Shown piece by piece: positions 31,466 through 40,624 of a DNA stretch of 64,000 bases. The position numbers were made by a program, and so were the translations under genes. The notes below the pieces were generated by a model that had not been told where the DNA came from, did not search any database, and saw only the letters and a program-made list of their open reading frames with translations. Position 1 is the first letter of the stretch. The number at the start of each line of letters is the position of its first letter. Origin of the DNA: Cobetia amphilecti (lineage in GTDB: Bacteria; Pseudomonadota; Gammaproteobacteria; Pseudomonadales; Halomonadaceae); assembly GCF_020217465.1 (NCBI RefSeq), contig NZ_CP084115.1, positions 3,162,001-3,226,000 of the forward strand, read 5' to 3'.

Positions 31466-31527
31466 GCCTTGGGCCCGCTGCCGACCCTCTCTTTTTTCAG
31501 AATGACAAACCCGGATGACGTGCGTCG

Positions 31528-32796
31528 ATGACTGACACTGCAACACCCAAGCCTGCCACGACCAGCGAACAGGACCCGTTCGCCGATATTCGCCCCTACC
31601 ACGACGACGAGGTAGCGGAGGTGCTGGTACGCCTGGAGCAGGACCGCGAGCTGCTCGACACCCTGACTCGCTTCCGCCTGCCGGGCCTGACCCAGCGTTT
31701 CCCGTGGCTGGCACGCCAGGTCGCGCGCCTGGCCATCAAGCGCGAGATGATTGGCGTCAAGGATGTTGCCAGTTTCCAGAGCCGCATCGCCGTCTACATG
31801 GCGCGCATGATCCACACCACCACCACCAGCTTCGAGACGGTGGGGCTGGAGCGCCTGTCCCCGGACACGCCGTATCTGTTCCTGTCCAACCATCGCGATA
31901 TCTCGCTGGACCCGGCCTTCGTCAACTACGCCCTCTATCGTCACGGGCGTGACACGGTGCGCATCGCCATCGGTGACAACCTGCTGCAGAAACCCTTCGT
32001 CACCGACCTGATGCGCCTCAACAAGAGCTTCATCGTGCCGCGCTCCGCCAAGGGCAAGCGCGCGATGCTGGCCGCCTACCAGTCGCTGTCGGGCTATATC
32101 CGCCACTCGCTGACCCACGACCAGCACTCCATCTGGCTGGCCCAGCGTGAAGGGCGCGCCAAGGATGGCCGTGATGGCACCGAGAGTGCCATCATCAAGA
32201 TGCTGACCATGGCGGCGCGCACCGCCGACAAGACGCGTCCGTTCAGCGAGGCGGTCAGCGAGCTCAACATCGTGCCGGTGTCGATCAGCTACGAGTTCGA
32301 CCCCTGTGACCTGCAGAAAGCGCGTGAGCTGGCGGCCGTCGCCAATGAAGGCCGTTACGAGAAGGTGCAGTACGAGGACATCAAGTCCATCGCGGCGGGT
32401 ATCAGCGGGCACAAGGGGCGCGTCAAGCTGGTGTTCGGCGAGCCGCTCAAGGGCGACTTCGAGACCCCGGAAGACGTGGTGAAGGAAGTCGACCGCCAAG
32501 TGCTGGCCTACTACACCCTCTACCCGAGCCATCAGCTGGCACTCGAGAAGCTGGCCGCCAGCCGCCCGCAGCTGCGTGAGGAGCCGCGCCTGGCCTCGGC
32601 GCTGGATGTCTCGGCCATCAGCGGTGCCGAGCGCGCCACCTTCGAGAACCGCCTCGCAGAGGTGCCCGCAGAGCTCAAGGACTGGTGGCTGGTGCAATAC
32701 GCCAACCCGATCCTCAATCGCGAAGGGCTCTCCATCGATCTCGATGAAAAGCTCGATGCCGCCGAGGCGACGGACGGCGAGAAGGTCGCTCAGTAA
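31528..32796 (+). CDS. 1-acyl-glycerol-3-phosphate acyltransferase-like membrane protein
   Basis: A 422-residue protein of the PlsB/PlsC acyltransferase superfamily. The catalytic HX4D motif is in SNHRDISLDPAF, and the substrate-binding block (NKSFIVPRSAKGKRAMLAAY) and the downstream VPVSISYEFDPCD segment are clear. The long N-terminal region with PWLARQVARLAIKREMIGVK is found in a gammaproteobacterial subgroup of unknown exact substrate. It follows rdgC by 62 bp and ends before a strong terminator. Confidence 0.83.
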   Translation: MTDTATPKPATTSEQDPFADIRPYHDDEVAEVLVRLEQDRELLDTLTRFRLPGLTQRFPWLARQVARLAIKREMIGVKDVASFQSRIAVYMARMIHTTTTSFETVGLERLSPDTPYLFLSNHRDISLDPAFVNYALYRHGRDTVRIAIGDNLLQKPFVTDLMRLNKSFIVPRSAKGKRAMLAAYQSLSGYIRHSLTHDQHSIWLAQREGRAKDGRDGTESAIIKMLTMAARTADKTRPFSEAVSELNIVPVSISYEFDPCDLQKARELAAVANEGRYEKVQYEDIKSIAAGISGHKGRVKLVFGEPLKGDFETPEDVVKEVDRQVLAYYTLYPSHQLALEKLAASRPQLREEPRLASALDVSAISGAERATFENRLAEVPAELKDWWLVQYANPILNREGLSIDLDEKLDAAEATDGEKVAQ

Positions 32797-32836
32797 GCCA
32801 GCACTGCGGAGCAAGACACTTGAGTCTTGTACCTGC

Positions 32837-32876
32837 CACGAAAAAGCCACCGTCAATCGACGGTGGCTTTTTCGTG
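32837..32876. terminator. Bidirectional intrinsic terminator
   Basis: An 18-bp perfect stem (cacgaaaaagccaccgtc) with a short loop and A/T runs on both sides. It serves the acyltransferase gene and the convergent potassium transporter. Confidence 0.94.
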
Positions 32877-32881
32877 GGCTG

Positions 32882-34345
32882 CTACTTGCGCCAGAAGCTG
32901 GGCGAGAACAGCACCAGCACGGTCAATATCTCGAGACGCCCCATCAGCATGCCGATGCACAGCAACCACTTGGCGCTGTCCGGCAGGCTCGAGAAGTTGC
33001 CCGCCGGGCCGATGATCTCACCCAGCCCCGGGCCGACGTTGGTGACGGCCGTGGCGGCGCCGGTCACCGCGGTGATCAGGTCCAGCCCGATGAACGACAG
33101 CGCCAGCGCCAGGCCACCGATGGTGATGAAGAAGAAGAACGAGAAGGCGATCACGGCGCGCACCACCTCATCGGGCAGCGCGCGACCGTTGTAGCGCTGC
33201 GAGAAGACGCCATTGGCATGGATCAACGAGCGCAGATGGTTGCCGAGCATGATCAGGCCGATCTGCAGGCGGAAGATCTTCATGCCGCCGCTGGTCGAGC
33301 CGCTGCAGCCTCCGACGAAGGTCAGATAGAAGAAGGCCACCACCGCAAAGGACCCCCAGGCACTGTAGTCGTCGCTGGCGTAGCCGGTGGTGGTCACCAC
33401 CGAGATGACATTGAAGGTCACCTGGGTCAGCGCCGTGAAGATGGCCTCGCCATTGACGACGCGATACAGCGTCAGCAAGGCGATCACCCACCCCAGCAGA
33501 CGCAGGAAGCCGCGCACCTGGGCATCACGCCACAGGACACCGGCCTGGTCCTGCCAGGCGCGGATGAACAGCACGAAGGGCAGCGCCCCCAGCAACATGA
33601 ACGCCGACGCCATCCACAGCAGATAGGGCCGGTCGGAATAGACGCCCATCGAGCTGTCGTAATTGGAGAAACCGCCGGTGGCCAGCGACGTCATGCCATG
33701 CACCAGCGCATCCAGCCAGTGCATGCCACCGAGCCAGTAACAGACGATGGCCAGCAACGTCAGCCCGACATAGACCAGCCCGATGGCCTTGGCCACGCCA
33801 CCGGCACGCGGCAGCACCTTGTCGGACCAGTCCGAGGATTCGGTCTGGAACAGGCGCATGCCGCCGACCTTCAGAAACGGCAGGATCGCGATCGCCATCA
33901 CGATGATGCCGATACCACCGACCCACTGCATCAGGCCGCGCCACAGCTTGAGGCCATCCGAGAGCCCTTCGATGTCAGACAGCACGGTCGAGCCGGTGGT
34001 GGTGATCGCCGACACCGATTCGAACACGGCATCGGTCACGCCCAGGTGGGTCGCACCGAAGATCAACGGCAGGCTCGAGTAGGCCGACACCAGCACCCAG
34101 CTCAGCGTCGTCAGCACGAACATCGCACGCGGCTTGAGTTGCAGCTCCACCTTGCGCGAGACCGTCAGCATGATGACCGCCGAGCCGAGCGTGATGCCCA
34201 GCGAGATCAGAAAGGCGCTGGCATCCGCATCCGCTTCGCCGAGCAACACCAGCAAGGGCGCCAGCATCATCAAGGCCACCACGCATAGCAGCAGGCCGAG
34301 TACCCGGATGACCGGCAACCACTCCGAGAGCGAAAGAAGGCGCAT
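32882..34345 (-). CDS. TrkH-family potassium uptake protein
   Basis: Membrane subunit of a Trk potassium transporter. The four pore loops are recognisable: SAITTTGSTVL, GMTSLATGGFSNYD, SVVTTTGYASDDY and AVTNVGPGL, each with the filter glycine, within about ten to twelve helices. I chose the Met at 34345 because it gives 487 residues, the usual TrkH/TrkI size; the frame is open to 34435 with a 30-residue Arg/Ala-rich extension. Ribosome sites are weak for both. In halomonads two such proteins (TrkH, TrkI) exist; which one this is cannot be decided here. Confidence 0.93.
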   Translation of the reverse strand: MRLLSLSEWLPVIRVLGLLLCVVALMMLAPLLVLLGEADADASAFLISLGITLGSAVIMLTVSRKVELQLKPRAMFVLTTLSWVLVSAYSSLPLIFGATHLGVTDAVFESVSAITTTGSTVLSDIEGLSDGLKLWRGLMQWVGGIGIIVMAIAILPFLKVGGMRLFQTESSDWSDKVLPRAGGVAKAIGLVYVGLTLLAIVCYWLGGMHWLDALVHGMTSLATGGFSNYDSSMGVYSDRPYLLWMASAFMLLGALPFVLFIRAWQDQAGVLWRDAQVRGFLRLLGWVIALLTLYRVVNGEAIFTALTQVTFNVISVVTTTGYASDDYSAWGSFAVVAFFYLTFVGGCSGSTSGGMKIFRLQIGLIMLGNHLRSLIHANGVFSQRYNGRALPDEVVRAVIAFSFFFFITIGGLALALSFIGLDLITAVTGAATAVTNVGPGLGEIIGPAGNFSSLPDSAKWLLCIGMLMGRLEILTVLVLFSPSFWRK

Positions 34346-34766
34346 CAGCGCCTGCGAGTGCGCTCGGGTCGCCTGCCCTGCGCGAGCACTTGCGCGCGCT
34401 CGTCTACGCAGCAGGTCCCGCGAGCCACCCTTCATGCCACCGGCCTGTTGATGACAGTCATCATTGTGCGTCCTCAGCGTTTTACCCCATGACGCCCCGG
34501 GCGCCAGTCTCAGTGCGACGATACCCTACACCCTCTTCTGCCGCTGTCCAGCGCCGCCACAGCGGTGACCCGCCGCAGGACATCACACCCCGACACCTCA
34601 CGTCAGGCGCCTTGTGCCGCCCTGCAAGCTGCTATCCTGCCAACGACACGCGTAGCCACGCCGCCTGCTCAGTGCCAACACGCCTGAGTCCGGTTGGGCT
34701 GCCCAACCCCTGTGCGGTACACTGAGGCCCCAATATGGCAACGATGCGTTCACGGACAAGAACCTC
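34346..34766. other. Divergent region between the potassium transporter and the aryl polyene cluster
   Basis: About 420 bp without a supported gene. It contains the possible 5' extension of the transporter and a candidate promoter at 34694. Confidence 0.5.
34694..34723 (+). promoter_or_regulatory. Candidate sigma70 promoter for the aryl polyene cluster
   Basis: TTGGGC, an 18-base spacer and TACACT, about 45 bp before the first gene. Both elements are imperfect. Confidence 0.3.
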
Positions 34767-35480
34767 ATGCGTCTGACTGATTGGCGAGCCTGGCAGGCGA
34801 GTGCGTCCCGCACCGCCCACGACAGCCGCGTAGATATCACCCCCTCCCCGCGTGCCGAGCAAGTCCCGGCCATGCAGCGTCGTCGACTCAGCCCGGTCGG
34901 CCAGGCCTGCTGCAAGCTGCTGTTCGCGCTCGACCCTGACGCCGACCTGCCTATCATCCATGCCTCGCGCCATGGCGATACCGGCAAGATTCTCGCCCTG
35001 CTGGACGCCGCCACCCAGTCCGACGAAGCCCTGTCACCGGCGCGCTTCTCGCTCTCGGTGCACAACGCCGTGCTGGGCATGTACTCGATCACCGGCAAGT
35101 CCCATCAGCCGCTGGAAGCCCTCGCCGCCTGTGGCAACGAATTCGAGGCGCTGATGAGCGAGGCGCTCGGCTATCTGAGCGAGCGCGGGGACGTCATCGT
35201 GCTGTTCTCCGATATCGCCGCGCCGGAGGCCTTCCTGCTCCACGGTGACTACCCGGCCTGCGCCAGCGCCGTCGCCCTGCGCCTGAGCCGCAGCAGTGAC
35301 GATGACAGCGCATGGACACTGAGCGCTACGCCTGGCGAATCGTTGACGGACAGCGCCCCGACGCCGCTTGAGGTCATCGCCTGGCTCGAGCAGGCCGGGG
35401 CTGAGACGCTCCCCTGTCGTCGCCATCACTGGCAGCTGAGCCGCGCTCACGCCGCCTCACCGACGCCGCCAGCAGACTGA
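34767..35480 (+). CDS. apeC: Beta-ketoacyl synthase chain-length factor-like protein
   Basis: A 237-residue partial ketosynthase fold of the ketoacyl-synt_2 type. Conserved features are IIHASRHGDTGKILALLD and FSLSVHNAVLGMYSI; there is no catalytic Cys. In aryl polyene systems this subunit pairs with the main ketosynthase and sets polyene length. It is first in the cluster, and its TGA overlaps the next ATG by one base. The symbol follows published ape naming from memory. Confidence 0.8.
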   Translation: MRLTDWRAWQASASRTAHDSRVDITPSPRAEQVPAMQRRRLSPVGQACCKLLFALDPDADLPIIHASRHGDTGKILALLDAATQSDEALSPARFSLSVHNAVLGMYSITGKSHQPLEALAACGNEFEALMSEALGYLSERGDVIVLFSDIAAPEAFLLHGDYPACASAVALRLSRSSDDDSAWTLSATPGESLTDSAPTPLEVIAWLEQAGAETLPCRRHHWQLSRAHAASPTPPAD

Positions 35481-36292
35481 TGCCACGCATGCTGTCGTCT
35501 CCCCTCGGGCGCCTGTGGCGTGGCATCGCTACGGCCATCAGCTTCCTGACCTTCGGGCTGGGCGGCTTGCTGGTGGGGGGAATGTGGCCCCTGCTGACAC
35601 TGGTGGTACGCCGCCCCGACAAGCGACAGAAGCTCGCGCGCAGCATCATCCATCACTGCATGCGCGGCTTCGTGGGCCTGATGCGCGGCCTGGGCGTGCT
35701 CGACTATCGCCTGCACGACTGCGAGCGTCTGCAACGTCCCGGCCTGCTGGTGCTGGCCAATCACCCGACGCTGATCGACGTGGTCTTCCTGCTCGCGCTG
35801 ATTCCCCACGCCGACTGCGTGGTCAAGGGACGGCTGGCACGCAACCCCTTCACCCGTGGCCCCATCCGCGCCGCTGGCTACATCACCAATGAAGAGCCGC
35901 AGGGCGTGCTCGAGGCCGCCGGCGCGAGCCTGGCGCGCGGCAATGCCTTGATCCTGTTTCCGGAAGGCACGCGCAGCGTGCCCGGGCGCGCGCTGAAATT
36001 CCGCCGCGGCGCCGCCAACATCGCGCTGCGCACGCCAAGCGAGATCACCCCCGTGCTGATCGACTGCCAGCCCAGCACCCTGACCAAGGGCGAGCCCTGG
36101 TATCACATCCCGGCCCGACGGGTGATGCTCAATATCAAGGTGCTGCCGGACATGACGGCGCATGTCGCACCGCCACCGGCAGCAGAGGATGAGGTGCCGC
36201 TGTCACGCGATGCCCGCCAGTTGACGCGCCGCCTGGCCAGCGACTTTGCCGCTGAGCTGGCCGCCTTTCAGCGACGGATTCGCGAGTCATGA
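35480..36292 (+). CDS. 1-acyl-sn-glycerol-3-phosphate acyltransferase-like protein
   Basis: A 270-residue PlsC-superfamily acyltransferase. It has an N-terminal membrane anchor (about 15-45) and the catalytic HX4D in ANHPTLIDVVF. The second block is LFPEGTRSVPG, typical of phosphate/acceptor binding. In aryl polyene clusters such enzymes are thought to attach acyl or polyenoyl chains to a glycolipid. It overlaps the CLF gene by one base and is followed by a 145-bp gap. Confidence 0.85.
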   Translation: MPRMLSSPLGRLWRGIATAISFLTFGLGGLLVGGMWPLLTLVVRRPDKRQKLARSIIHHCMRGFVGLMRGLGVLDYRLHDCERLQRPGLLVLANHPTLIDVVFLLALIPHADCVVKGRLARNPFTRGPIRAAGYITNEEPQGVLEAAGASLARGNALILFPEGTRSVPGRALKFRRGAANIALRTPSEITPVLIDCQPSTLTKGEPWYHIPARRVMLNIKVLPDMTAHVAPPPAAEDEVPLSRDARQLTRRLASDFAAELAAFQRRIRES

Positions 36293-36327
36293 CAACGCGC
36301 TGATCCGCACTGCCCCTGATCTCGATG

Positions 36328-36359
36328 TTGATCAGATAGCGAGAAAAAGTGATTAAGAT
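36328..36359 (+). promoter_or_regulatory. Candidate internal promoter upstream of the ACP genes
   Basis: The only sizeable gap early in the cluster is AT-rich, with TTGATC and, 20 bases on, TAAGAT. The spacing is long, so this is weak. Confidence 0.25.
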
Positions 36360-36437
36360 ATTCGGCCTTCCCGCCGTTAATAAAGCCTGCTGCCATTCAT
36401 ACCGGCCATTATCGGTACGCCGACACGAGGAATACTC

Positions 36438-36707
36438 ATGAGCGATAGCGCCAAGCTGGAACTGGAACTCAAGCAACTGATCATCGACACCCTGGAGCTT
36501 GAGGACATCACGCCGGACGACATCGTCGCCGATGAACCGCTGTTCGTGGACGGCCTGGGGCTGGATTCGATTGACGCCCTGGAGCTCGGTCTCGCGCTGC
36601 AGAAGCAGTACGGCATCACGCTGGACGCCGAAGCCGAGGACACCCGCGCGCATTTCGCCAGCCTCAATGCCCTGCGTGAACTCGTGGAGGCCCGTCGTGA
36701 GCGCTGA
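36438..36707 (+). CDS. apeE: Acyl carrier protein (first)
   Basis: An 89-residue carrier protein. The phosphopantetheine serine is in GLGLDSIDALELG (about residue 44), with acidic helix II around it. It starts MSDSAKLELELKQLIIDTLE, with CGAGGAA upstream. It has to be activated by a PPTase; the one at the cluster end is truncated. The symbol follows ape naming from memory and could be swapped with the second ACP. Confidence 0.9.
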   Translation: MSDSAKLELELKQLIIDTLELEDITPDDIVADEPLFVDGLGLDSIDALELGLALQKQYGITLDAEAEDTRAHFASLNALRELVEARRER

Positions 36708-36969
36708 GCAACAGACCGCGTCCCGCGAAGAGATCTATGCCCATGTGCGCAGCACCCTGATCGAGCTGTTCGAGATCGATGCCGCTGACATCCACCCCGA
36801 GGCGCTGCTCTATGAAGACCTCGACATCGACAGCATCGATGCGGTGGACCTGGTGGTCGAACTCAAGAAGTTCACCGGCCGACGCATCGAAGCCAATGAC
36901 TTCAAGAGCGTACGCAGCCTCGATGACGTCGTGACCGCCGTCGAGCAGCTGATGCAGCGCCAGGCATGA
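36697..36969 (+). CDS. apeF: Acyl carrier protein (second)
   Basis: A 90-residue carrier protein starting at GTG (VSAEQQTASREEIYAHVRST) inside the end of the first ACP gene, with GGAGG six bases upstream. The phosphopantetheine serine is in EDLDIDSIDAVDLVVELKKF. The 11-bp overlap implies coupled translation. Two ACPs are usual in aryl polyene clusters, one for loading and one for elongation in current models. Confidence 0.9.
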   Translation: MSAEQQTASREEIYAHVRSTLIELFEIDAADIHPEALLYEDLDIDSIDAVDLVVELKKFTGRRIEANDFKSVRSLDDVVTAVEQLMQRQA

Positions 36970-37583
36970 CGTCATTGTCCTCTGGTCGAGGGCGGCGTCC
37001 GTCACTGCCAAGGCTGCTGCTCGGCGGGCTGGGCGTCGTGGCCGCCATATGCTGGCCACTGCTGGTCTATGCCCTGCTCTCGCGGCTGACGGCAGACCCG
37101 GTGGGCGACGCGACCAGCGGACATGTCTCGCCCTGGGTGTGGGCACTGATCGCGCTGGGCGCCTTGCTGATCCAGCGTCTGCCCTTGCCGTTGATCCTGC
37201 GCCTGACGCTGGCCGCGCTGCTGATCGCCATCAGCCTGCTCAGCGAGGCGGAACTGGGGCTGCGCGCCTATCCGGTGCTGGTCAATCTGGCCATGCTCAG
37301 CGTGTTCGCCACCAGTCTGTGGCGCGGCATGCCGGTGATCGAGCGCCTGGCGCGTCTGCAGGAGCCTGATCTGCCCGCCGCCGGCGTGCGTTATACCCGC
37401 AAGGTCACCCGAGTGTGGTGCGGCTTCTTCGTCTTCAATGCCAGTGTTGCCGCGACCACGGCGCTGTATGCCGACCTCGCGACCTGGACGCTCTACAACG
37501 GCCTGGTGAGCTACGTGCTGATGGGGCTGCTGTTCTGCGGCGAATGGCTGGTACGCCGTCGCCTGCGCCGCGCCGATGGCTGA
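36966..37583 (+). CDS. COG4648-like membrane protein
   Basis: A 205-residue integral membrane protein with about six hydrophobic segments (LLLGGLGVVAAICWPLLVYA, VWALIALGALLI, LTLAALLIAISLL, the NLAMLSVFA region, WCGFFVFNASVAATTALY, and LVSYVLMGLLFCGEWLV). Proteins like this occur regularly beside aryl polyene ACPs, with no proven function. Its ATG overlaps the second ACP stop (ATGA). Confidence 0.75.
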   Translation: MTSLSSGRGRRPSLPRLLLGGLGVVAAICWPLLVYALLSRLTADPVGDATSGHVSPWVWALIALGALLIQRLPLPLILRLTLAALLIAISLLSEAELGLRAYPVLVNLAMLSVFATSLWRGMPVIERLARLQEPDLPAAGVRYTRKVTRVWCGFFVFNASVAATTALYADLATWTLYNGLVSYVLMGLLFCGEWLVRRRLRRADG

Positions 37584-37587
37584 ACCT

Positions 37588-37635
37588 GGTTATCGATGAG
37601 CTTGGCTATCGATGAGCTCGGCTATCGATAGCTGA
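37588..37635. repeat. 16-bp tandem repeat, 3 copies
   Basis: ggttatcgatgagctt, ggctatcgatgagctc and ggctatcgatagctga, directly after the membrane-protein stop and before the ligase start. The unit length is not a multiple of three. Confidence 0.92.
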
Positions 37636-37643
37636 ATCCATGT

Positions 37644-39764
37644 ATGGATACGCCCGGCGTGGATACGCCCCCAGATGAATTCGACTTTCTGAAGAGTTGC
37701 CTGCCTCACATGTCTGATGCCCGCCAGCCTGCCAGCCGCGCCACCGCACGCTCCACTGAGCAAGACGCCGCCCAGCGCGCCACCTCCCTCATCCATCAGG
37801 GTTGGCGCCAGCTCGCCCGACTCGCGCCCGCGGCGCCGGCCTGCTGGCTGGCCAGTCCCGGTCAGCCGCTGCGCCCGCTGAGTCGTGCCGAGCTGATGGC
37901 ACGCGTCGATGCCTGGCATCAGTGGCTGGACAACCTGCCCGCTGCGCATGCTGGCCGCCGACCCGGCGCACGTTGGGTGCTGTTCCAGCCCACCACACTG
38001 GGCGCCTGCGTGCAGCTGCTGGCGCTGTGGGAGCGCGGCATGCTCGCCGTGCTGCCCGGCGATGACCGCCCGGAAACCCTGGCCCGCCTGGCCGAGAGCA
38101 GTGATGGCAAACTGCCCGAGACCAGCGCCGCTGGCTGGCCGCCGGAGCAATCCGGAGCTCTCAGCTCTACCGGCACTCTCAGCTCTACCGACTCTGTCGG
38201 CTCTACCGCAGCACCGAATACACCGTTCGAGATCACGCCGGACGGCGGGCGTCTCGCGCTGGAGCTCTGCACCTCCGGCTCCACCGGCGAGCCGCTGCGC
38301 ATCGCCAAGCGCTTCGATCAGCTCGAGGCCGAACTGGCCGTGCATCGCGCGCTGTGGCCGCTGGCGACGGACGCTTCAGGCACTGACTCAGCGTCTGAGC
38401 CAAGCACAGGCGCCGTCAGCCTCAGCCAGGTCAGTCACCAGCACATCTACGGTCTGCTGGTGTCGCTGCTGCGCCCGCTCAGCGAAGGGGTGCCGTTTCT
38501 CAGCGAAGCCTGTCATTACCCGGAGCAGCTGGCCGCCGCCATCGCGCAGCTGTCCGGCCTCGGGCATCGCTGCCAGCTAGTCAGCTCGCCGGCCCAGCTG
38601 GCGCGCCTGCCCCAGGCCAGTGACGGGAGCCGCGTGGCGGGCCAGGCTCAGGCTCAGGTGTTGCGGGTCTTCTCTTCAGGTGCCCCGCTGCCGGCCGAGG
38701 CCGCCCGCCACGCAGAGAACTGCCTGCAGGCGCCGGTGATCGAGATCTACGGCAGCACCGAAACGGGCGGCATCGCGCATCGCCGCCAGCACGAGACGTC
38801 CGACTGGACACCGCTGCCGGAGGTCGAGATCCGCTTCTCGCCCGCCTTCGCGGTGCGCTCGCCGTTTCTGGAGCAGCCGGACCAGTGGTGGCAGCAGGCC
38901 GACAACGCCGCGCCAGTGGCGGCTGAAACGTCGTCGCAAGGCGAGCAGCAGGCGGCGCCACGCTTCCAGCTGCTGGGGCGCAGTGATCGGCTGGTCAAGC
39001 TGGCCGGCAAGCGGGTCTCGTTGAGCGCGGTGGAGCGCTGCCTCAGCGCGCAAGCGGAGGTGCTGGAAGTACGTTGCCTGCCGATGCCCACCCGCGATCA
39101 TCGTCTGGGCGCGGTGGTGGTGATGGACGAGAGCGCGCTGCCGCAGGACCACGCCAGCCGCCGTGATCTGATTGCCCGTCTGCGCCGTGCGCTGATGCCG
39201 GGTTTCGAGCGCATCGCCCTGCCGCGCTACTGGCGATTCGTCACGCGCCTGCCGCTGAATGCCCAGGGCAAGTTCACGGCGGATTCCGTCGCGCGGCTGT
39301 TTGCCGATCTCGACGATCATCGTCTGCCACGCTGGCTGGGCGAAACCTCCAGCGGTCCGCAGCAGCTGACGCTGGAAGCCGAGGTGCCCGACAGCCTGTG
39401 CTACCTCGAGGGGCATTTCGCTGACCAGCCACTGGTGCCCGGCGTGGTGATGCTCAAATGGGCTCGCGATCTCGGTCGCCGCCTGCGCCTGGCGGGTGTC
39501 GGCGTGCAGGAAAGCCGTTTTCAGCGTCTGGAGCGCATCAAGTTCTCCAACCTGTTGCTGCCGGGCATGCGCTTTACGCTGGCCGCGACACTGGTCGCCG
39601 ACAGTCACGGCCTGCGCGTCGACTTTCGCCTGGAATCCCGCGCGGGCCTGCACGCCAGTGGCCGCTTGCGCTACGGTGCTGAAACCGATAGCGCGGCTGA
39701 TAGCTCGCCCCTCAGCCCACCACTCAGTTCGCCCCAGACGACACCCACACCGGAGGCGTCATGA
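37644..39764 (+). CDS. Aryl-ACP ligase fused to a hotdog 3-hydroxyacyl-ACP dehydratase
   Basis: A 706-residue two-domain protein. The N-terminal adenylation domain has the P-loop-like CTSGSTGEPLRIAK and IYGSTETGGIA, and should activate the aryl acid and load it on an ACP. The C-terminal about 130 residues are a FabA/FabZ-type hotdog (CYLEGHFADQPLVPGVVMLK), matching ApeI. In the Xenorhabdus and E. coli clusters these are ApeH and ApeI. A Ser-rich 6-residue repeat (LSSTGT, LSSTDS, GSTAAP) from 18-bp DNA repeats sits in the adenylation domain. The start is uncertain: an internal ATG at 37710 (MSDARQPAS) is equally possible. Confidence 0.85.
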   Translation: MDTPGVDTPPDEFDFLKSCLPHMSDARQPASRATARSTEQDAAQRATSLIHQGWRQLARLAPAAPACWLASPGQPLRPLSRAELMARVDAWHQWLDNLPAAHAGRRPGARWVLFQPTTLGACVQLLALWERGMLAVLPGDDRPETLARLAESSDGKLPETSAAGWPPEQSGALSSTGTLSSTDSVGSTAAPNTPFEITPDGGRLALELCTSGSTGEPLRIAKRFDQLEAELAVHRALWPLATDASGTDSASEPSTGAVSLSQVSHQHIYGLLVSLLRPLSEGVPFLSEACHYPEQLAAAIAQLSGLGHRCQLVSSPAQLARLPQASDGSRVAGQAQAQVLRVFSSGAPLPAEAARHAENCLQAPVIEIYGSTETGGIAHRRQHETSDWTPLPEVEIRFSPAFAVRSPFLEQPDQWWQQADNAAPVAAETSSQGEQQAAPRFQLLGRSDRLVKLAGKRVSLSAVERCLSAQAEVLEVRCLPMPTRDHRLGAVVVMDESALPQDHASRRDLIARLRRALMPGFERIALPRYWRFVTRLPLNAQGKFTADSVARLFADLDDHRLPRWLGETSSGPQQLTLEAEVPDSLCYLEGHFADQPLVPGVVMLKWARDLGRRLRLAGVGVQESRFQRLERIKFSNLLLPGMRFTLAATLVADSHGLRVDFRLESRAGLHASGRLRYGAETDSAADSSPLSPPLSSPQTTPTPEAS
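38157..38210. repeat. 18-bp tandem repeat inside the ligase-dehydratase gene
   Basis: gctctcagctctaccggc, actctcagctctaccgac and a third, diverged copy. In frame. Confidence 0.88.
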
Positions 39765-40624
39765 GCCAGCCCCAGGCGCCGATGACCGGCCACACACCCT
39801 CTCCCCCCGTCAGCGAGTCGCCACTGCGCGCCTGCGTGGTGATTCCGGTCTACGACCACCCCGCCACCATCGCCGGCGTGTGCGCGGGTCTGGCACCGCT
39901 CGGGCTGCCCATCGTGCTGGTGGATGATGGCTGCAGCGCGCCCTGCGCCGAGGTGCTGGATCAGCTGGCGGCCGAGGGTCATCACCTGGTGCGCCGTGAG
40001 CAGAATGGCGGCAAGGGCGCTGCCGTGCGCAGCGGCCTGCAGGCTGCCGAGCAGCTCGGCTTCACCCATGCCCTGCAGGTGGATGCCGATGGGCAGCACG
40101 ACGTCAGTGATCTGCCCGCCTTCCTCAACGGCATGCAGGAAAATCCCGACTGCCTGCAGATCGGCTATCCGCAATACGACGCCAGCGTGCCGCGCATCCG
40201 CTTCTATGGCCGCTACGCCTCGCACATCTGGGTGTGGATCAACACCCTGTCGCTGGCCATCCGCGACACCATGTGCGGCGTGCGCCTCTATCCGCTGGCC
40301 GCCACCAACCGGCTGCTGGCGCATCATGACTGTGGCGATCGCATGTCCTTCGACACCGAGGTGCTGGTGCGCTGGTACTGGGCCGATGGCGAGGTCGCCA
40401 ACCTGCCGGTGCATGTCAGCTATCCCACCGGAGGCGTCAGCCACTTCCGCCCCGGTCACGACAACCTGTTGATCAGCGCCATGCACACGCGGCTGTTCCT
40501 CGGCATGCTGCTGCGCTCACCGAAACTTGCCTGGCGCACGCTGTCGGGACGCAATGGCAGGACATCATCCACTCATGTCAGTCGCCCCTCGCAGCCTGAC
40601 GATGCGAAGGGGAAACACGAATGA
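39761..40624 (+). CDS. Family 2 glycosyltransferase
   Basis: A 287-residue GT-A-fold enzyme. It has ACVVIPVYDHPATI, the nucleotide-binding VLVDDGCS, the DXD-like VDADGQHD, and the acceptor-side DTEVLVRWYW. It resembles polyprenyl/dolichol-phosphate glycosyltransferases. In aryl polyene clusters it probably glycosylates the lipid acceptor or the polyene. It overlaps the ligase gene (ATGA) and the next gene (ATGA). Confidence 0.87.
   Translation: MSQPQAPMTGHTPSPPVSESPLRACVVIPVYDHPATIAGVCAGLAPLGLPIVLVDDGCSAPCAEVLDQLAAEGHHLVRREQNGGKGAAVRSGLQAAEQLGFTHALQVDADGQHDVSDLPAFLNGMQENPDCLQIGYPQYDASVPRIRFYGRYASHIWVWINTLSLAIRDTMCGVRLYPLAATNRLLAHHDCGDRMSFDTEVLVRWYWADGEVANLPVHVSYPTGGVSHFRPGHDNLLISAMHTRLFLGMLLRSPKLAWRTLSGRNGRTSSTHVSRPSQPDDAKGKHE

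Noticed and set aside
30530-32856. Long minus-strand frames opposite rdgC and the acyltransferase
   Set aside because: Both plus-strand genes have clear motifs; the minus frames show only codon-bias shadow.
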